64,000 nt of DNA from positions 2,771,001-2,835,000 of the forward strand of contig NZ_CP067134.1 in assembly GCF_028553765.1 (NCBI RefSeq), written 5' to 3'. The DNA comes from Paracoccus stylophorae (lineage in GTDB: Bacteria > Pseudomonadota > Alphaproteobacteria > Rhodobacterales > Rhodobacteraceae). The first letter of the stretch is position 1. Every line of letters starts with the position of its first letter. A program made the position numbers and the translations under genes. Shown piece after piece: positions 43,723 through 52,803 of this stretch. Under the pieces are notes generated by a model. The model was not told the DNA's origin and did no database searches. It was given only the letters and a program-made list of their open reading frames with translations.

Positions 43723-45462
43723 GTGGCGTTTCTGGGGATCGATCAATCGCTAAGCGGCCGGCGCTGGACCGGGCCGGATGCCGGGCTTGAGCGTCTGGCC
43801 GAGGGTCTGGCGCAAAAGGCGTCGCTGCCGCTGGCGGTGGCGCGGGTGCTGGCCGAACGCGGGGTTCAGCCCGAGGCCGCCGGCGGCTTCCTGACCCCGA
43901 AGCTGCGCGATCTGCTGCCCGACCCGCTGTCGCTGCGCGACATGGGGCCTGCCGCGGATCGCCTGGTGGCCGCCGCCATCGCGGGCGAGCGGATCGCGAT
44001 CTTTGCCGATTACGACGTGGATGGCGGCAGCTCGGCCGCGCTGCTCCTGGACTGGTTGCGCCAGCAGGGCCGGGACGCCACGCTGTATGTGCCCGACCGG
44101 ATCGACGAGGGCTACGGGCCGAACCCCGCCGCGATGGCCGCGCTGGCCCAGGCGCACGACCTGATCGTCTGCGTCGATTGCGGCACGCAGGGTCACGATG
44201 CGCTGGCGGCTGCGGCGGGAGCCGACGTGATCGTGCTGGATCACCATCTGGGCGCGCAGGCGCTGCCCCCCGCGCTGGCCGTCGTGAACCCCAACCGCGC
44301 CGACGAGGATGGCGCGCTTGGCCATCTGTGCGCGGCGGGGGTGGTCTTTCTGACGCTGGTTCAGGCCGGGCGCGTGCTGCGCGGCATGGGCCGCCGCGAA
44401 CCCGACCTGATGGCGATGCTGGATCTGGTGGCGCTGGCCACCGTGGCGGATGTGGCGCCGCTGATCGGCGTGAACCGCGCCTTCGTGCGCGCCGGGCTGG
44501 CGGTCATGGCGCACCGGCAGCGTCCGGGGCTGGTCGCGCTGTCGGATGCGGCGCGGCTGGACGGTCCTCCGAACGCGTTTCATCTGGGGTTCCTGCTTGG
44601 CCCGCGCATCAATGCCGGCGGCCGCATCGGGCGGGCGGATCTGGGGGCGTTGTGCCTGTCCTCGCGCGATCCGGCCCAGGCGGCGGATCTGGCCGCCCGG
44701 CTGGATCAGCTGAACCGCGACCGCCGCACCATCGAGGCCGAGGTGCGCGACGAGGCGATGGCCCAGGTCGAGGCGCGCGGCCATCCTGTCCTGTCCTGGG
44801 CCGCGGGCGCAGGCTGGCATCCGGGCGTGGTCGGCATCGTCGCCGCACGGCTGAAAGAGGCGACCGACCTGCCCTCGGTCGCCATCGGCATCGACCGCGG
44901 GATCGGCAAGGGATCGGCCCGGTCGGTGCCCGGCGTCGATCTGGGCCGTGCCATCCAGCGTCTGGCGGCCGAGGGTCTGCTGCTGAAGGGCGGCGGGCAC
45001 GAGATGGCCGCCGGGCTGACGGTCGAGGAAGCGAAGCTGGAACCGGCCATGGCGCGGCTGGCCGAGTTGCTGTCGCGCGATCTGGCCGGGCGCGGCGGCG
45101 GCGCGCGCGAGCTGCGCATCTCGGGGCTGCTGGAAGGGGCGGGCGCCACGCCGCAGATGTTTCGCCAGCTTGAGGATGCAGGCCCGTTCGGACAGGCCGC
45201 CCCTGCCCCACGCTTCGCCTTTGCCGATCAGCTGATCGACAGTGCCGCGACGATGGGCGACAGCCATCTGCGGCTGAATTTCCGCAGCCCCGGCGGCCCA
45301 AAGCTTGAGGCGGTCGCATGGGGGGCGATGAACGGCCCGCTTGGCCCCGCGCTGATCGGCGCCAAGGGACGGCGCTTTCATCTGGCGGGCAAGCTGGAAC
45401 TGTCCACCTGGGGCGGGCGCGAAAGGCTGCGCCTGCGGCTGGACGACGCCGCCCCGGTCTGA
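43723..45462 (+). CDS. recJ: Single-stranded-DNA-specific exonuclease RecJ
   Basis: The 579-residue protein carries the DHH motifs: FADYDVDGGSSAAL, DLIVCVDCGTQ and VIVLDHHLGAQAL, then DHHA1 with GGGHEMAAGLTVEEAK and a C-terminal OB-fold. RecJ degrades single-stranded DNA 5' to 3' in recombination and repair. The first motif reads DYDVDGGSS, where E. coli has a Thr after DG; this substitution does not touch the metal ligands. The start is GTG at 43723. Confidence 0.95.
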   Translation: MAFLGIDQSLSGRRWTGPDAGLERLAEGLAQKASLPLAVARVLAERGVQPEAAGGFLTPKLRDLLPDPLSLRDMGPAADRLVAAAIAGERIAIFADYDVDGGSSAALLLDWLRQQGRDATLYVPDRIDEGYGPNPAAMAALAQAHDLIVCVDCGTQGHDALAAAAGADVIVLDHHLGAQALPPALAVVNPNRADEDGALGHLCAAGVVFLTLVQAGRVLRGMGRREPDLMAMLDLVALATVADVAPLIGVNRAFVRAGLAVMAHRQRPGLVALSDAARLDGPPNAFHLGFLLGPRINAGGRIGRADLGALCLSSRDPAQAADLAARLDQLNRDRRTIEAEVRDEAMAQVEARGHPVLSWAAGAGWHPGVVGIVAARLKEATDLPSVAIGIDRGIGKGSARSVPGVDLGRAIQRLAAEGLLLKGGGHEMAAGLTVEEAKLEPAMARLAELLSRDLAGRGGGARELRISGLLEGAGATPQMFRQLEDAGPFGQAAPAPRFAFADQLIDSAATMGDSHLRLNFRSPGGPKLEAVAWGAMNGPLGPALIGAKGRRFHLAGKLELSTWGGRERLRLRLDDAAPV

Positions 45463-45533
45463 GGCTCATCGCACCTCTGGTCAGGGCCGGGACGCCTCGC
45501 TAGTCTGGCGGCGACATCCGATAGGAGGCAGAG

Positions 45534-46226
45534 ATGAAACTGACCTGGCTTGGACATTCCGGCTTTCGGCTGGAAATCGAGAATGCGGTGATCCTGATCG
45601 ACCCGTGGCTGTCGGGAAACCCGGTCTTCCCCGAGGACAGGCGCGACAAGGCGATCGCGGGCGCGACCCATATCCTTCTGACCCACGGGCACGGCGATCA
45701 TTCGGGCGACACGCTGGCCATCGCGAAAGAGCTGAAGATCCCGGTCGCCGGCATCTATGACCTGATCAACAGCTGGGGCAACCACCAGGGCATCGACGGC
45801 ATCGGCTTCAACAAGGGCGGCACCGTCGATCTGGGCGGCGCAAAGGTGACGATGGTCAACGCCACCCATTCCAGTTCGCTGGATGGCGCGGACGGACCGA
45901 TCTATGCCGGCCACGAATCCGGCTTCATGATCGCGGGCGAGGATCGGGTGATCTATGTCTCGGGCGACACCGACATCATGGCCGACATGGAATGGATGGC
46001 CGATTATCACCGTCCCGATATCGGCATCCTGTGCGCGGGCGGGCATTTCACCATGGACATGCGCCGCGCGGCCTATGCAGCGCGGAGATATTTCGACTTC
46101 AAGACCGTCATCCCCTGCCATTACAAGACATTCCCGCTGCTGGAACAGTCGGCGCAGGAGCTGATCGACGGCCTGCCCGGCGTCGAGGTGATCGAGCCCG
46201 AGGTGATGAAGGCCATCGAGTTGTGA
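45534..46226 (+). CDS. Metal-dependent hydrolase, UPF0173 family
   Basis: The 230-residue protein is a small metallo-beta-lactamase-fold enzyme of the UPF0173 group: MKLTWLGHSGFRLE at the start, the HGHGDHSGD metal motif, NATHSSSLDGA, YVSGDTDIMADM and IPCHYKTFPLL. It lacks a signal peptide. The physiological substrate of this family is not established. TAGGAGGCAG precedes the ATG. Its stop overlaps the GTG start of pepP by four bases (GTGA), so the two are translationally coupled. Confidence 0.9.
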   Translation: MKLTWLGHSGFRLEIENAVILIDPWLSGNPVFPEDRRDKAIAGATHILLTHGHGDHSGDTLAIAKELKIPVAGIYDLINSWGNHQGIDGIGFNKGGTVDLGGAKVTMVNATHSSSLDGADGPIYAGHESGFMIAGEDRVIYVSGDTDIMADMEWMADYHRPDIGILCAGGHFTMDMRRAAYAARRYFDFKTVIPCHYKTFPLLEQSAQELIDGLPGVEVIEPEVMKAIEL

Positions 46227-48037
46227 GCTTTCAGTCCTTCGACGATCCCGCCGGGGGAGGCGATCACGCCGCCCGGCTGGCCGATCTGCGCGCCCGTCTG
46301 CGGCGGATGGACCTGGACGGCTTCATCGTGCCGCGCGCGGATGCGCATCAGGGCGAATACGTGGCCGACGCCGATGCACGGCTGGCCTGGCTGACCGGGT
46401 TCACCGGCAGCGCGGGCTTTGCCATCGTGACGCAGGATCGCGCGGCGGTGTTCACCGACGGCCGCTATCGCGTGCAGGTCCGACAGCAGGTCGATCCGGC
46501 GCAGTTCGCGGCCGTGGACTGGCCGGCGACGCGACCCTCGGCGTGGCTGCGCGACGCGCTGCCCGAGGGCGGGCGCGTGGGTTTCGATCCGTGGCTGCAC
46601 ACCCGCAAGGAAATCGAGACGATGGAGCGCGGGCTGGACGGCACCGGCATCGGGCTGATCGCCGTCGACCAGAACCCGGTCGATGCCGTCTGGCCCGACC
46701 GCCCCGCCCCGCCGGTCGGTCCCGCGCGCGCCCATGACGACGCGCTGGCGGGCGAGACATCGGCGCAGAAACGCGCGCGCCTAGCGGACGAGTTGCGCGA
46801 TGCGGGGCAGGCAGCCGCGTTCCTGTCCCTGCCCGATTCGATCTCGTGGCTTCTGAACATTCGCGGCAGCGATCTGCCAAAGAACCCGGTGGTGCAGGCT
46901 TTTGCCGTCCTGTCCGATGACGGGCATGTGGCGCTGTTCAGCGATCCGGACAAGTTCGACGACCGGCTGCGCGCCCATCTGGGCGATCAGGTCGCGATCC
47001 TGCACCCCGAGGGGCTGTCCGCGGCGCTTCTGGATCTGGAAGGCCCGGTGCGGATCGACCCGGACACCGCGCCCGAGGCCGCATTCCGCCTGCTGGAACG
47101 CGCGGGCACCGATATCGCGCGCGCCCCCGATCCGGCGATCCTGCCCAAGGCGCGCAAATCCGACGCGGAACTGGCCGGGATGCGGCAGGCGCATCTGCGC
47201 GACGGCCTCGCCATGGTGCGGCTGCTGGCATGGCTGGACGCGCAGGACCACACCGCGCTGACCGAGATCGACATCGTCCGCAAGCTTGAATCGCTGCGGA
47301 TCGAGGCAGGCATCACCGATATCAGCTTCGACACGATCATGGGCGCGGGTCCGAACGGGGCCATCGTGCATTACCGCGTCACCCGGTCCAGCAATCGCAG
47401 GCTGGGGCGTGACGACATGCTGCTGATCGATTCGGGCGGCCAGTATATCGACGGCACCACCGACATCACCCGCACGGTCGCCCTGGGCCAGCCGTCGCCC
47501 GACGCCGTCACCGCCTATACCGCGGTGCTGCGCGGCATGATCGCGATCAGCCGCGCGCGCTTTCCCAAGGGTGTGGCGGGCGCGCATATCGACGCGCTGG
47601 CGCGGCAGTTCCTGTGGCAATCGGGGTTCGATTACGACCACGGCACCGGCCACGGCGTCGGCGCGGCGCTGTGCGTCCACGAAGGTCCGGTGCGCATCAG
47701 CCGCGCCAGCGATACCAAGCTGGAGGCGGGCATGATCCTGTCGAACGAACCCGGCTATTACCGCGAAGGGTCGTTCGGCATCCGGATCGAGAACCTGATC
47801 GCGGTGATCCCGGCCGAGGCCGAACCCGGACGCGAGATGCTGGGCTTCGAGACGCTGACCCTGTGCCCCATCGACACCCGCGCCATCGACCGGCAGGCGC
47901 TGTCCCGCGACGAGGCGGGCTGGCTGAACGCCTATCACGCCCGCGTCCGCGACCTGCTGTCGCCGCATCTGGACCGGCCCGCGCAGGACTGGCTGCGCAA
48001 GGCGACGCAGCCGATTGGCGGGGCATGTTCGGCCTGA
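46223..48037 (+). CDS. pepP: Xaa-Pro aminopeptidase (aminopeptidase P, M24B)
   Basis: The 604-residue protein is the long three-domain form: two creatinase-like N-terminal domains and a C-terminal pita-bread M24 domain. The metal ligands are in DSGGQYIDGTTDITRT (two Asp), GHGVGAALCVHEG (His) and ILSNEPGYY / GIRIENL (two Glu). It removes N-terminal residues preceding proline in the cytoplasm. The GTG at 46223 overlaps the UPF0173 stop, and the frame has no earlier start outside that gene. Confidence 0.93.
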   Translation: MSFQSFDDPAGGGDHAARLADLRARLRRMDLDGFIVPRADAHQGEYVADADARLAWLTGFTGSAGFAIVTQDRAAVFTDGRYRVQVRQQVDPAQFAAVDWPATRPSAWLRDALPEGGRVGFDPWLHTRKEIETMERGLDGTGIGLIAVDQNPVDAVWPDRPAPPVGPARAHDDALAGETSAQKRARLADELRDAGQAAAFLSLPDSISWLLNIRGSDLPKNPVVQAFAVLSDDGHVALFSDPDKFDDRLRAHLGDQVAILHPEGLSAALLDLEGPVRIDPDTAPEAAFRLLERAGTDIARAPDPAILPKARKSDAELAGMRQAHLRDGLAMVRLLAWLDAQDHTALTEIDIVRKLESLRIEAGITDISFDTIMGAGPNGAIVHYRVTRSSNRRLGRDDMLLIDSGGQYIDGTTDITRTVALGQPSPDAVTAYTAVLRGMIAISRARFPKGVAGAHIDALARQFLWQSGFDYDHGTGHGVGAALCVHEGPVRISRASDTKLEAGMILSNEPGYYREGSFGIRIENLIAVIPAEAEPGREMLGFETLTLCPIDTRAIDRQALSRDEAGWLNAYHARVRDLLSPHLDRPAQDWLRKATQPIGGACSA

Positions 48038-48061
48038 CGATCGGCCGGCGCCGCGGCGCCG

Positions 48062-48727
48062 TTACAGCGCGTCCAGAAGACGCTCGGCCTCGGACCGGCA
48101 GGGCGTCAGCGCGCTGCGATCCTCGCCCGGAAAGAACCGGCCCCGGACCGCGGTCGGCATCGGGGCGGGCTGCGCGATGACGACGCGCGGCCCGGTGCGC
48201 ACGGTTTCCGCCTGCCAGCTGCGCGCCAGCGCGATCTGCGCGCCCTTGGTCGTGCCATAGGCGCCGAAGAATTTCTGCCCCGCCCGCGGATCGTCGAAGA
48301 ACATCGCCGTGCCGTCGCGCGCGCGCAGCATCGGCTCGAACAGGGCGATCAGGCCGCGCACGATATCGACATTGACCAGCAGCGATTTCGACCAGTCCTT
48401 GCCGTCGATATGGGGCGCGGGCGACAGCGGCGCGGCGTGGATGGCGCAATGCGCCCACAGATCCAGCCCGCCCCATCGTGCGCCGACCGATTGCGCCAGC
48501 TGCTGCATCGCCGCCGCGTCGCTGACATCCATCGGCGCCAGCGTCGCCGTGCCGCCGGCCGCGCGGATGCGGTCGTCCAGCTCTTCCAGGCCGCCGACGG
48601 TGCGGGCCACGGCCAGCACGTGAAAGCCGCGCGCGGCCAGCCCTTCGGCAAGGGCCGCGCCCAGCCCGCGCGATGCGCCGGTCACAAGGGCGACGGGTCC
48701 GGGTCGGGTGTTCTGATCCTGCGTCAT
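48062..48727 (-). CDS. Short-chain dehydrogenase/reductase
   Basis: The 221-residue protein has the SDR nucleotide loop TGASRGLG, an Asp-Val pair after strand 4 (MDVSDAA) and the active-site Tyr-x3-Lys in YGTTKG. The serine usually before it is unclear: the region reads FFDDPRAGQKFFGAYGTTK, so the classical catalytic Ser may be replaced, which could mean altered or absent reductase activity. No signal peptide is visible. It is convergent with pepP and divergent from bioY. Substrate unknown. Confidence 0.83.
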   Translation of the reverse strand: MTQDQNTRPGPVALVTGASRGLGAALAEGLAARGFHVLAVARTVGGLEELDDRIRAAGGTATLAPMDVSDAAAMQQLAQSVGARWGGLDLWAHCAIHAAPLSPAPHIDGKDWSKSLLVNVDIVRGLIALFEPMLRARDGTAMFFDDPRAGQKFFGAYGTTKGAQIALARSWQAETVRTGPRVVIAQPAPMPTAVRGRFFPGEDRSALTPCRSEAERLLDAL

Positions 48728-48798
48728 GCCAGCAGCCTTTTGCAGAACGCCGCCCTGCGCGCAAGACCCCCGGACGCGGCGCGGCGTCAGCGCCGCGA

Positions 48799-48826
48799 TT
48801 GACATTCGCCCGCGCAGCGTCAACAT
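48799..48826 (+). promoter_or_regulatory. Candidate promoter of bioY
   Basis: TTGACA (48799-48804) and CAACAT (48821-48826) are 16 bases apart; a GCGGCG-TCAG-CGCCGC hairpin (48781-48796) lies just upstream. No BioR-type TTATnnATAA operator is visible. Confidence 0.4.
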
Positions 48827-48860
48827 GCGATCCACCGAATTTGGCGAAAACGAGGCTTCC

Positions 48861-49418
48861 ATGACGCTGACCCAAGCCGCGCTGCCGGCGCGCTCGACCT
48901 TCACCAATGTCCTGCTGGTCCTGGCCGGATCGGCCCTTGTCGCGCTGTCCGCGCAGGCCAGCGTGCCGATGTGGCCGGTGCCGATGACGCTGCAGACGCT
49001 GGCCATCACCATCATCGGGCTGACCTATGGCGCGCGCCTTGCCGCGATCACCCTGCTGGCCTATCTGGCCGAGGGTGCGATGGGTCTGCCTGTCTTCGCC
49101 AACGCCTCGGGCGGAATCGCGCCGCTGATGGGGCCGACCGCAGGCTTTCTGTGGGGCTTTGTCGGCATGGCCTGGCTGACCGGCTGGCTGGTGGAACGCG
49201 GACTGGATCGCGGCTTCCTGCGCCTGTTCGTCGCCGGGCTGGTGCCGGGGCTGCTGCTGTTCGTGCCGGGTGCCGCCGCCCTGTCGGTCGTGCTGGGCAA
49301 ATCCGCGGGCGAGGCCGTCGCGCTGGCCGTATCGCCGTTCCTGATCGGGGCCGTCGTGAAGGCGGTGATCGCGGCCATGATTGTTGCCGGCGGCTGGACG
49401 CTGTTCAAGCGCCGCTGA
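48861..49418 (+). CDS. bioY: Biotin transporter substrate-specific subunit BioY
   Basis: The 185-residue protein has six membrane segments and BioY signatures VPMWPVPMTLQTLAI, AYLAEGAMGLPVFANASGG and GPTAGFLWGFVGMAWLTGWLVER. BioY is the S component of energy-coupling-factor biotin importers and can work without dedicated BioM/BioN in some bacteria; neither is nearby here. The ATG at 48861 follows CGAGGCTTCC. A strong terminator follows the gene. Confidence 0.93.
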   Translation: MTLTQAALPARSTFTNVLLVLAGSALVALSAQASVPMWPVPMTLQTLAITIIGLTYGARLAAITLLAYLAEGAMGLPVFANASGGIAPLMGPTAGFLWGFVGMAWLTGWLVERGLDRGFLRLFVAGLVPGLLLFVPGAAALSVVLGKSAGEAVALAVSPFLIGAVVKAVIAAMIVAGGWTLFKRR

Positions 49419-49441
49419 GCGCCGAAACCCGCACCTGCGAT

Positions 49442-49469
49442 AACGCCGCCCGGCCGGGGCGGCGTTTTT
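49442..49469 (+). terminator. Intrinsic terminator of bioY
   Basis: The stem AACGCCGCCC pairs with GGGGCGGCGTT around a short GC loop, followed by TTTTTC at 49465-49470. It starts 24 bases after the bioY stop, and its T tract touches the stop codon of the convergent DUF1284 gene. Confidence 0.88.
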
Positions 49470-49942
49470 CATACCGCTGACTGAAGACGCGCCAGCGCGT
49501 CCTTGCACAGCCCCAGTTCCAGCCACTGACAGCCAGCGCAGATCCGGTCCAGATCGTCCGGCACCAGCCGGCTGACCGCGCGCGACTGCGCCTCGGCCCA
49601 GCCCATCCGCGCGCCCGGCGCGATGCCAAGCGCCTCGGCATGCCGGCGGTCCAGCGCGTCGATCCGGTCCTGCGCCGCGCAGCCGGTCCCGCGGCGCGAC
49701 GGGCACGGGCCGCAGATCGCATCCGCGCCGGCCGTGAACACCACCTCGGTCGCGGGGTCGGCACGCAGCCGGTCCTGCACAATCCGGTTCATGTTGCGGG
49801 TGAAATCGGGCGAATAGCCGCGCCCCTGCCAGCCGATCGCGCACAGCACATGATGCGGGCGCAGCCGAACGGGCCCGGATGCGTCCCGGACCCGTTCTTC
49901 ATGCGGCGATGGCGATTGCTCAGCGATTGTCCAGATCGACAT
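49469..49942 (-). CDS. DUF1284 domain protein
   Basis: The 157-residue protein carries the DUF1284 start [21 protein letters not shown] and a set of cysteines in [21 protein letters not shown] and [17 protein letters not shown], suggesting a metal or iron-sulfur site. Function is unknown. There is no good start between the gltA stop and the domain: the ATG at 49942 lies inside the 3' end of gltA (23-base overlap), and one at 49966 is possible. Translation is likely coupled to gltA. Confidence 0.78.
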   Translation of the reverse strand: MSIWTIAEQSPSPHEERVRDASGPVRLRPHHVLCAIGWQGRGYSPDFTRNMNRIVQDRLRADPATEVVFTAGADAICGPCPSRRGTGCAAQDRIDALDRRHAEALGIAPGARMGWAEAQSRAVSRLVPDDLDRICAGCQWLELGLCKDALARLQSAV

Positions 49943-51212
49943 AATCGCGCTTGTCGGCACCGACATACAGCTGACGCGGACGGCCGATCTTGATCTGCGG
50001 ATCGCTGATCATCTCTTTCCACTGCGCGATCCAGCCGACCGTGCGCGACAGCGCGAAGATCGGCGTGAACATCGAGGTCGGGAAACCCATCGCCTCGAGG
50101 ATGATGCCCGAATAGAAATCGACGTTCGGATACAGCTTCTTCGAGACGAAATAGTCGTCCTCGCGCGCGATCTTTTCCAGTTCCTTGGCAACCTGCAAGG
50201 TCGGGTTGTCGTGGACGCCCAGAAGATCCAGCACCTCGTCGGCGCTTTCCTTCATCACCTTGGCGCGCGGGTCGAAATTCTTGTAGACCCGGTGGCCAAA
50301 GCCCATCAGGCGGAACGGGTCCTCCTTGTCCTTGGCGCGGGCGATGTATTCTGGAATGTTTTCCACGCTGCCGATCTGGCGCAGCATTTCCAGCGACGCC
50401 TGATTCGCCCCGCCATGCGCCGGCCCCCACAGACAGGCGATGCCGGCCGCGATGCAGGCGAACGGATTGGCGCCCGACGATCCGGCCAGCCGCACGGTCG
50501 AGGTCGAGGCGTTCTGTTCGTGATCGGCATGCAGGGTGAAGATGCGATCCATTGCCTTGGCCAGCGCCGGATCGACGGTGTATTTCTCGGCCGGGACCGA
50601 AAAGCACATGTGCAGGAAGTTCGTGGCGTAATCCAGTTCGTTCTGCGGATACACGAAAGGCTGCCCGATCGAGTATTTATAGGCCATCGCGGCAATCGTC
50701 GGCAGTTTCGCGATCAGCCGGATCGAGGCGACCTCGCGCTGCCACGGATCGGTGATGTCGGTCGAATCGTGATAGAAGGCCGACATCGCCCCGACCACGC
50801 CGACCATGGTCGCCATCGGATGCGCGTCGCGGCGGAATCCGCGGAAGAAATTGTGCATCTGTTCATGCACCATCGTGTGGCTGGTCACACGATTTTCGAA
50901 ATCGGTCAGCTGCTCGGCGTCGGGCAATTCGCCGTAGAGAAGCAGATAGCAGACTTCCAGATAATGCGATTTCTCGGCCAGCTGCTCGATCGGATAGCCG
51001 CGATACCACAGCTCGCCCTCGTCGCCGTCGATATAGGTGATGGTCGAATCGCAGCTGGCGGTCGAGGTGAACCCCGGATCATAGGTGAACACGCCCACCT
51101 GCCCATACAGCTTGCGGATGTCCACGACATCCGGCCCCGCAGTCGGGGTCAGGATCGGCAATCCGACCTCGGCGTCTCCGATCATCAAGTTGGCGGTCTT
51201 CTTATCGGCCAT
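49920..51212 (-). CDS. gltA: Citrate synthase
   Basis: The 430-residue type II (large) citrate synthase has TIHLLDLIKE-like N-terminal beta strands and the active-site pieces [31 protein letters not shown] (His), [18 protein letters not shown] (His) and the late [16 protein letters not shown] containing the catalytic Asp. It makes citrate from oxaloacetate and acetyl-CoA in the TCA cycle; type II enzymes are usually NADH-regulated hexamers. AAGGACG lies upstream of the ATG. gltX lies upstream on the same strand, 78 bases away. Confidence 0.96.
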   Translation of the reverse strand: MADKKTANLMIGDAEVGLPILTPTAGPDVVDIRKLYGQVGVFTYDPGFTSTASCDSTITYIDGDEGELWYRGYPIEQLAEKSHYLEVCYLLLYGELPDAEQLTDFENRVTSHTMVHEQMHNFFRGFRRDAHPMATMVGVVGAMSAFYHDSTDITDPWQREVASIRLIAKLPTIAAMAYKYSIGQPFVYPQNELDYATNFLHMCFSVPAEKYTVDPALAKAMDRIFTLHADHEQNASTSTVRLAGSSGANPFACIAAGIACLWGPAHGGANQASLEMLRQIGSVENIPEYIARAKDKEDPFRLMGFGHRVYKNFDPRAKVMKESADEVLDLLGVHDNPTLQVAKELEKIAREDDYFVSKKLYPNVDFYSGIILEAMGFPTSMFTPIFALSRTVGWIAQWKEMISDPQIKIGRPRQLYVGADKRDYVDLDNR

Positions 51213-51252
51213 CCAAAACGTCCTTTCCGGCTGCGCCCGGTCGATCGCAAGG

Positions 51253-51279
51253 ACATGCTTGGAACCGACCCTGGCATGT
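51253..51279 (-). promoter_or_regulatory. Inverted repeat in the gltX-gltA gap
   Basis: ACATGC (51253-51258) mirrors GCATGT (51274-51279) around 15 bases, with two further inner pairs after two mismatches. It lies about 40 bases upstream of the gltA start and could be an operator or a leader hairpin. Confidence 0.3.
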
Positions 51280-51290
51280 GTAAGCGGGTC

Positions 51291-52688
51291 TCATCCCGCC
51301 AATTCCGTCTGGTCCCGGAGCCGGGCAAGCGATTCTTCGCGACCAAGCGCCGTCATCATGTCGAACACACTGGGGGTTGCCGAACGCCCGGCCAGAGCGG
51401 CGCGCAAAGGCCCCGCAAGCTTGCCCAACCCGACGCCGTATTCCTCGGCGACCTTCTTGGCCGCCTGCTCCAGCTCGTCTCGCGTCCAGCTAGCATGCTG
51501 CACCGCGGCAGTCAACGATTCCAGCATACCACGGGATACCGTGTCCAGCTGACCGGCGGCTTTCCGGTCCATCTCGACCGGGCGCTGGATCAGCGCGAAA
51601 CGCGCCTGCTCCAGCAGTTGCGGCAGGGTCCGGGCCTTGGCCTTCAACGCCGGCAGCGCCGGGATCAGCCGTTGCGTCTGCGTCTCCGACAGCGGCGGCG
51701 CGCCGGTTGCGGACAGGTAATCCTGCAACGCCGCCACCAGCGCGGCGTCGTCCATCGCGGCGATATGGTGGCTGCTGACATGTTCCAGCTTCTTGAAATC
51801 CAGCCGCGCCGGCGCACGGCCGATCCCCGACAGATCGAACCATTCGCGCGCCTGAGCATCGTCGAACAGCTCGTCGTCGCCATGGCTCCAGCCAAGCCGC
51901 GCCAGATAGTTCCGCATCGCCGCCGCCGGATATCCCAATGCCGCGAACTCATGCAACCCCACCGCGCCGTGCCGCTTGGACAGTTTCTTGCCGTCCTCGC
52001 CGTGGATCAGCGGAATATGGGCGAAGACCGGCCGCGGCCAGCCCATCGCGTCATAGATCTGGATCTGGCGGGCGGTGTTGGTCAGGTGATCGTCGCCCCG
52101 GATCACATGGGTCACGCCCATGTCGTGATCGTCCACCACAACGGCCAGCATATAGGTGGGGGTGCCGTCGCTGCGCAGCAGCACCATGTCGTCCAGCTGG
52201 TCGTTGGCCACGCGAACCTCGCCCTGCACCGCATCCTGGATCACCGTCTCGCCGCTGCGCGGGGCCTTCAGGCGCAGGGCATGGGGCGCGTCGGGGTGAT
52301 CGGTGGCATCGCGCCACGGGCTTTTGAACGGCTCGCGCGGATGCGCCTCGCGCCAGGCGGCGATCTCCTCGGGCGTCGAATAGCAGCGATAGGCCGCCCC
52401 TGCCTCCAGCATCTGGCGCGCGACCTGCGCGTGCCGGTCCCGGCGGGCGAACTGGCTGAGCGGTTCGTCGTCCCAGTCCAGCCCCAGCCATTCCAGCCCC
52501 TGCAGGATCGCCGCCGTGGCCTCGGGCGTGGACCGGGCGCGGTCGGTATCCTCGATCCGCAGCAGGAATTTTCCGCCCCGGCCGCGGGCGTAAAGCCAGT
52601 TGAACAGCGCGGTCCGCGCCCCGCCGACGTGCAGATAGCCGGTGGGCGAGGGTGCAAAGCGGGTGACGATGGCAGATTGGTCGGGCAT
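51291..52688 (-). CDS. gltX: Glutamyl-tRNA synthetase
   Basis: The 465-residue class I synthetase has the HIGH-type motif in [19 protein letters not shown], the KLSKR motif in [13 protein letters not shown], and a C-terminal anticodon-binding region. It charges tRNA-Glu, and in organisms with GatCAB also tRNA-Gln. It reads leftward just upstream of gltA, and divergently from comEC. Length is normal for the short alphaproteobacterial type. Confidence 0.95.
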   Translation of the reverse strand: MPDQSAIVTRFAPSPTGYLHVGGARTALFNWLYARGRGGKFLLRIEDTDRARSTPEATAAILQGLEWLGLDWDDEPLSQFARRDRHAQVARQMLEAGAAYRCYSTPEEIAAWREAHPREPFKSPWRDATDHPDAPHALRLKAPRSGETVIQDAVQGEVRVANDQLDDMVLLRSDGTPTYMLAVVVDDHDMGVTHVIRGDDHLTNTARQIQIYDAMGWPRPVFAHIPLIHGEDGKKLSKRHGAVGLHEFAALGYPAAAMRNYLARLGWSHGDDELFDDAQAREWFDLSGIGRAPARLDFKKLEHVSSHHIAAMDDAALVAALQDYLSATGAPPLSETQTQRLIPALPALKAKARTLPQLLEQARFALIQRPVEMDRKAAGQLDTVSRGMLESLTAAVQHASWTRDELEQAAKKVAEEYGVGLGKLAGPLRAALAGRSATPSVFDMMTALGREESLARLRDQTELAG

Positions 52689-52803
52689 TCGGGCCTTTCT
52701 GGTCGCAAAACCGGGCTGGCACAGGCGCGTTAACGCTTTGCTAAGCAGCGCGTGCCATGGTCGAGATCACAAGGAATACGAAAGCCCTTCGGAAAGGACA
52801 AGA

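Noticed and set aside
48728..48860. BioR operator upstream of bioY
   Set aside because: No TTATnnATAA-like palindrome is present anywhere in the gap.
50211..52733. An 840-codon open frame on the plus strand, antisense to gltA and gltX
   Set aside because: It is longer than either sense gene, but its product is Gln/Arg/His-rich low-complexity sequence with no domain; long antisense frames are expected in this codon usage.
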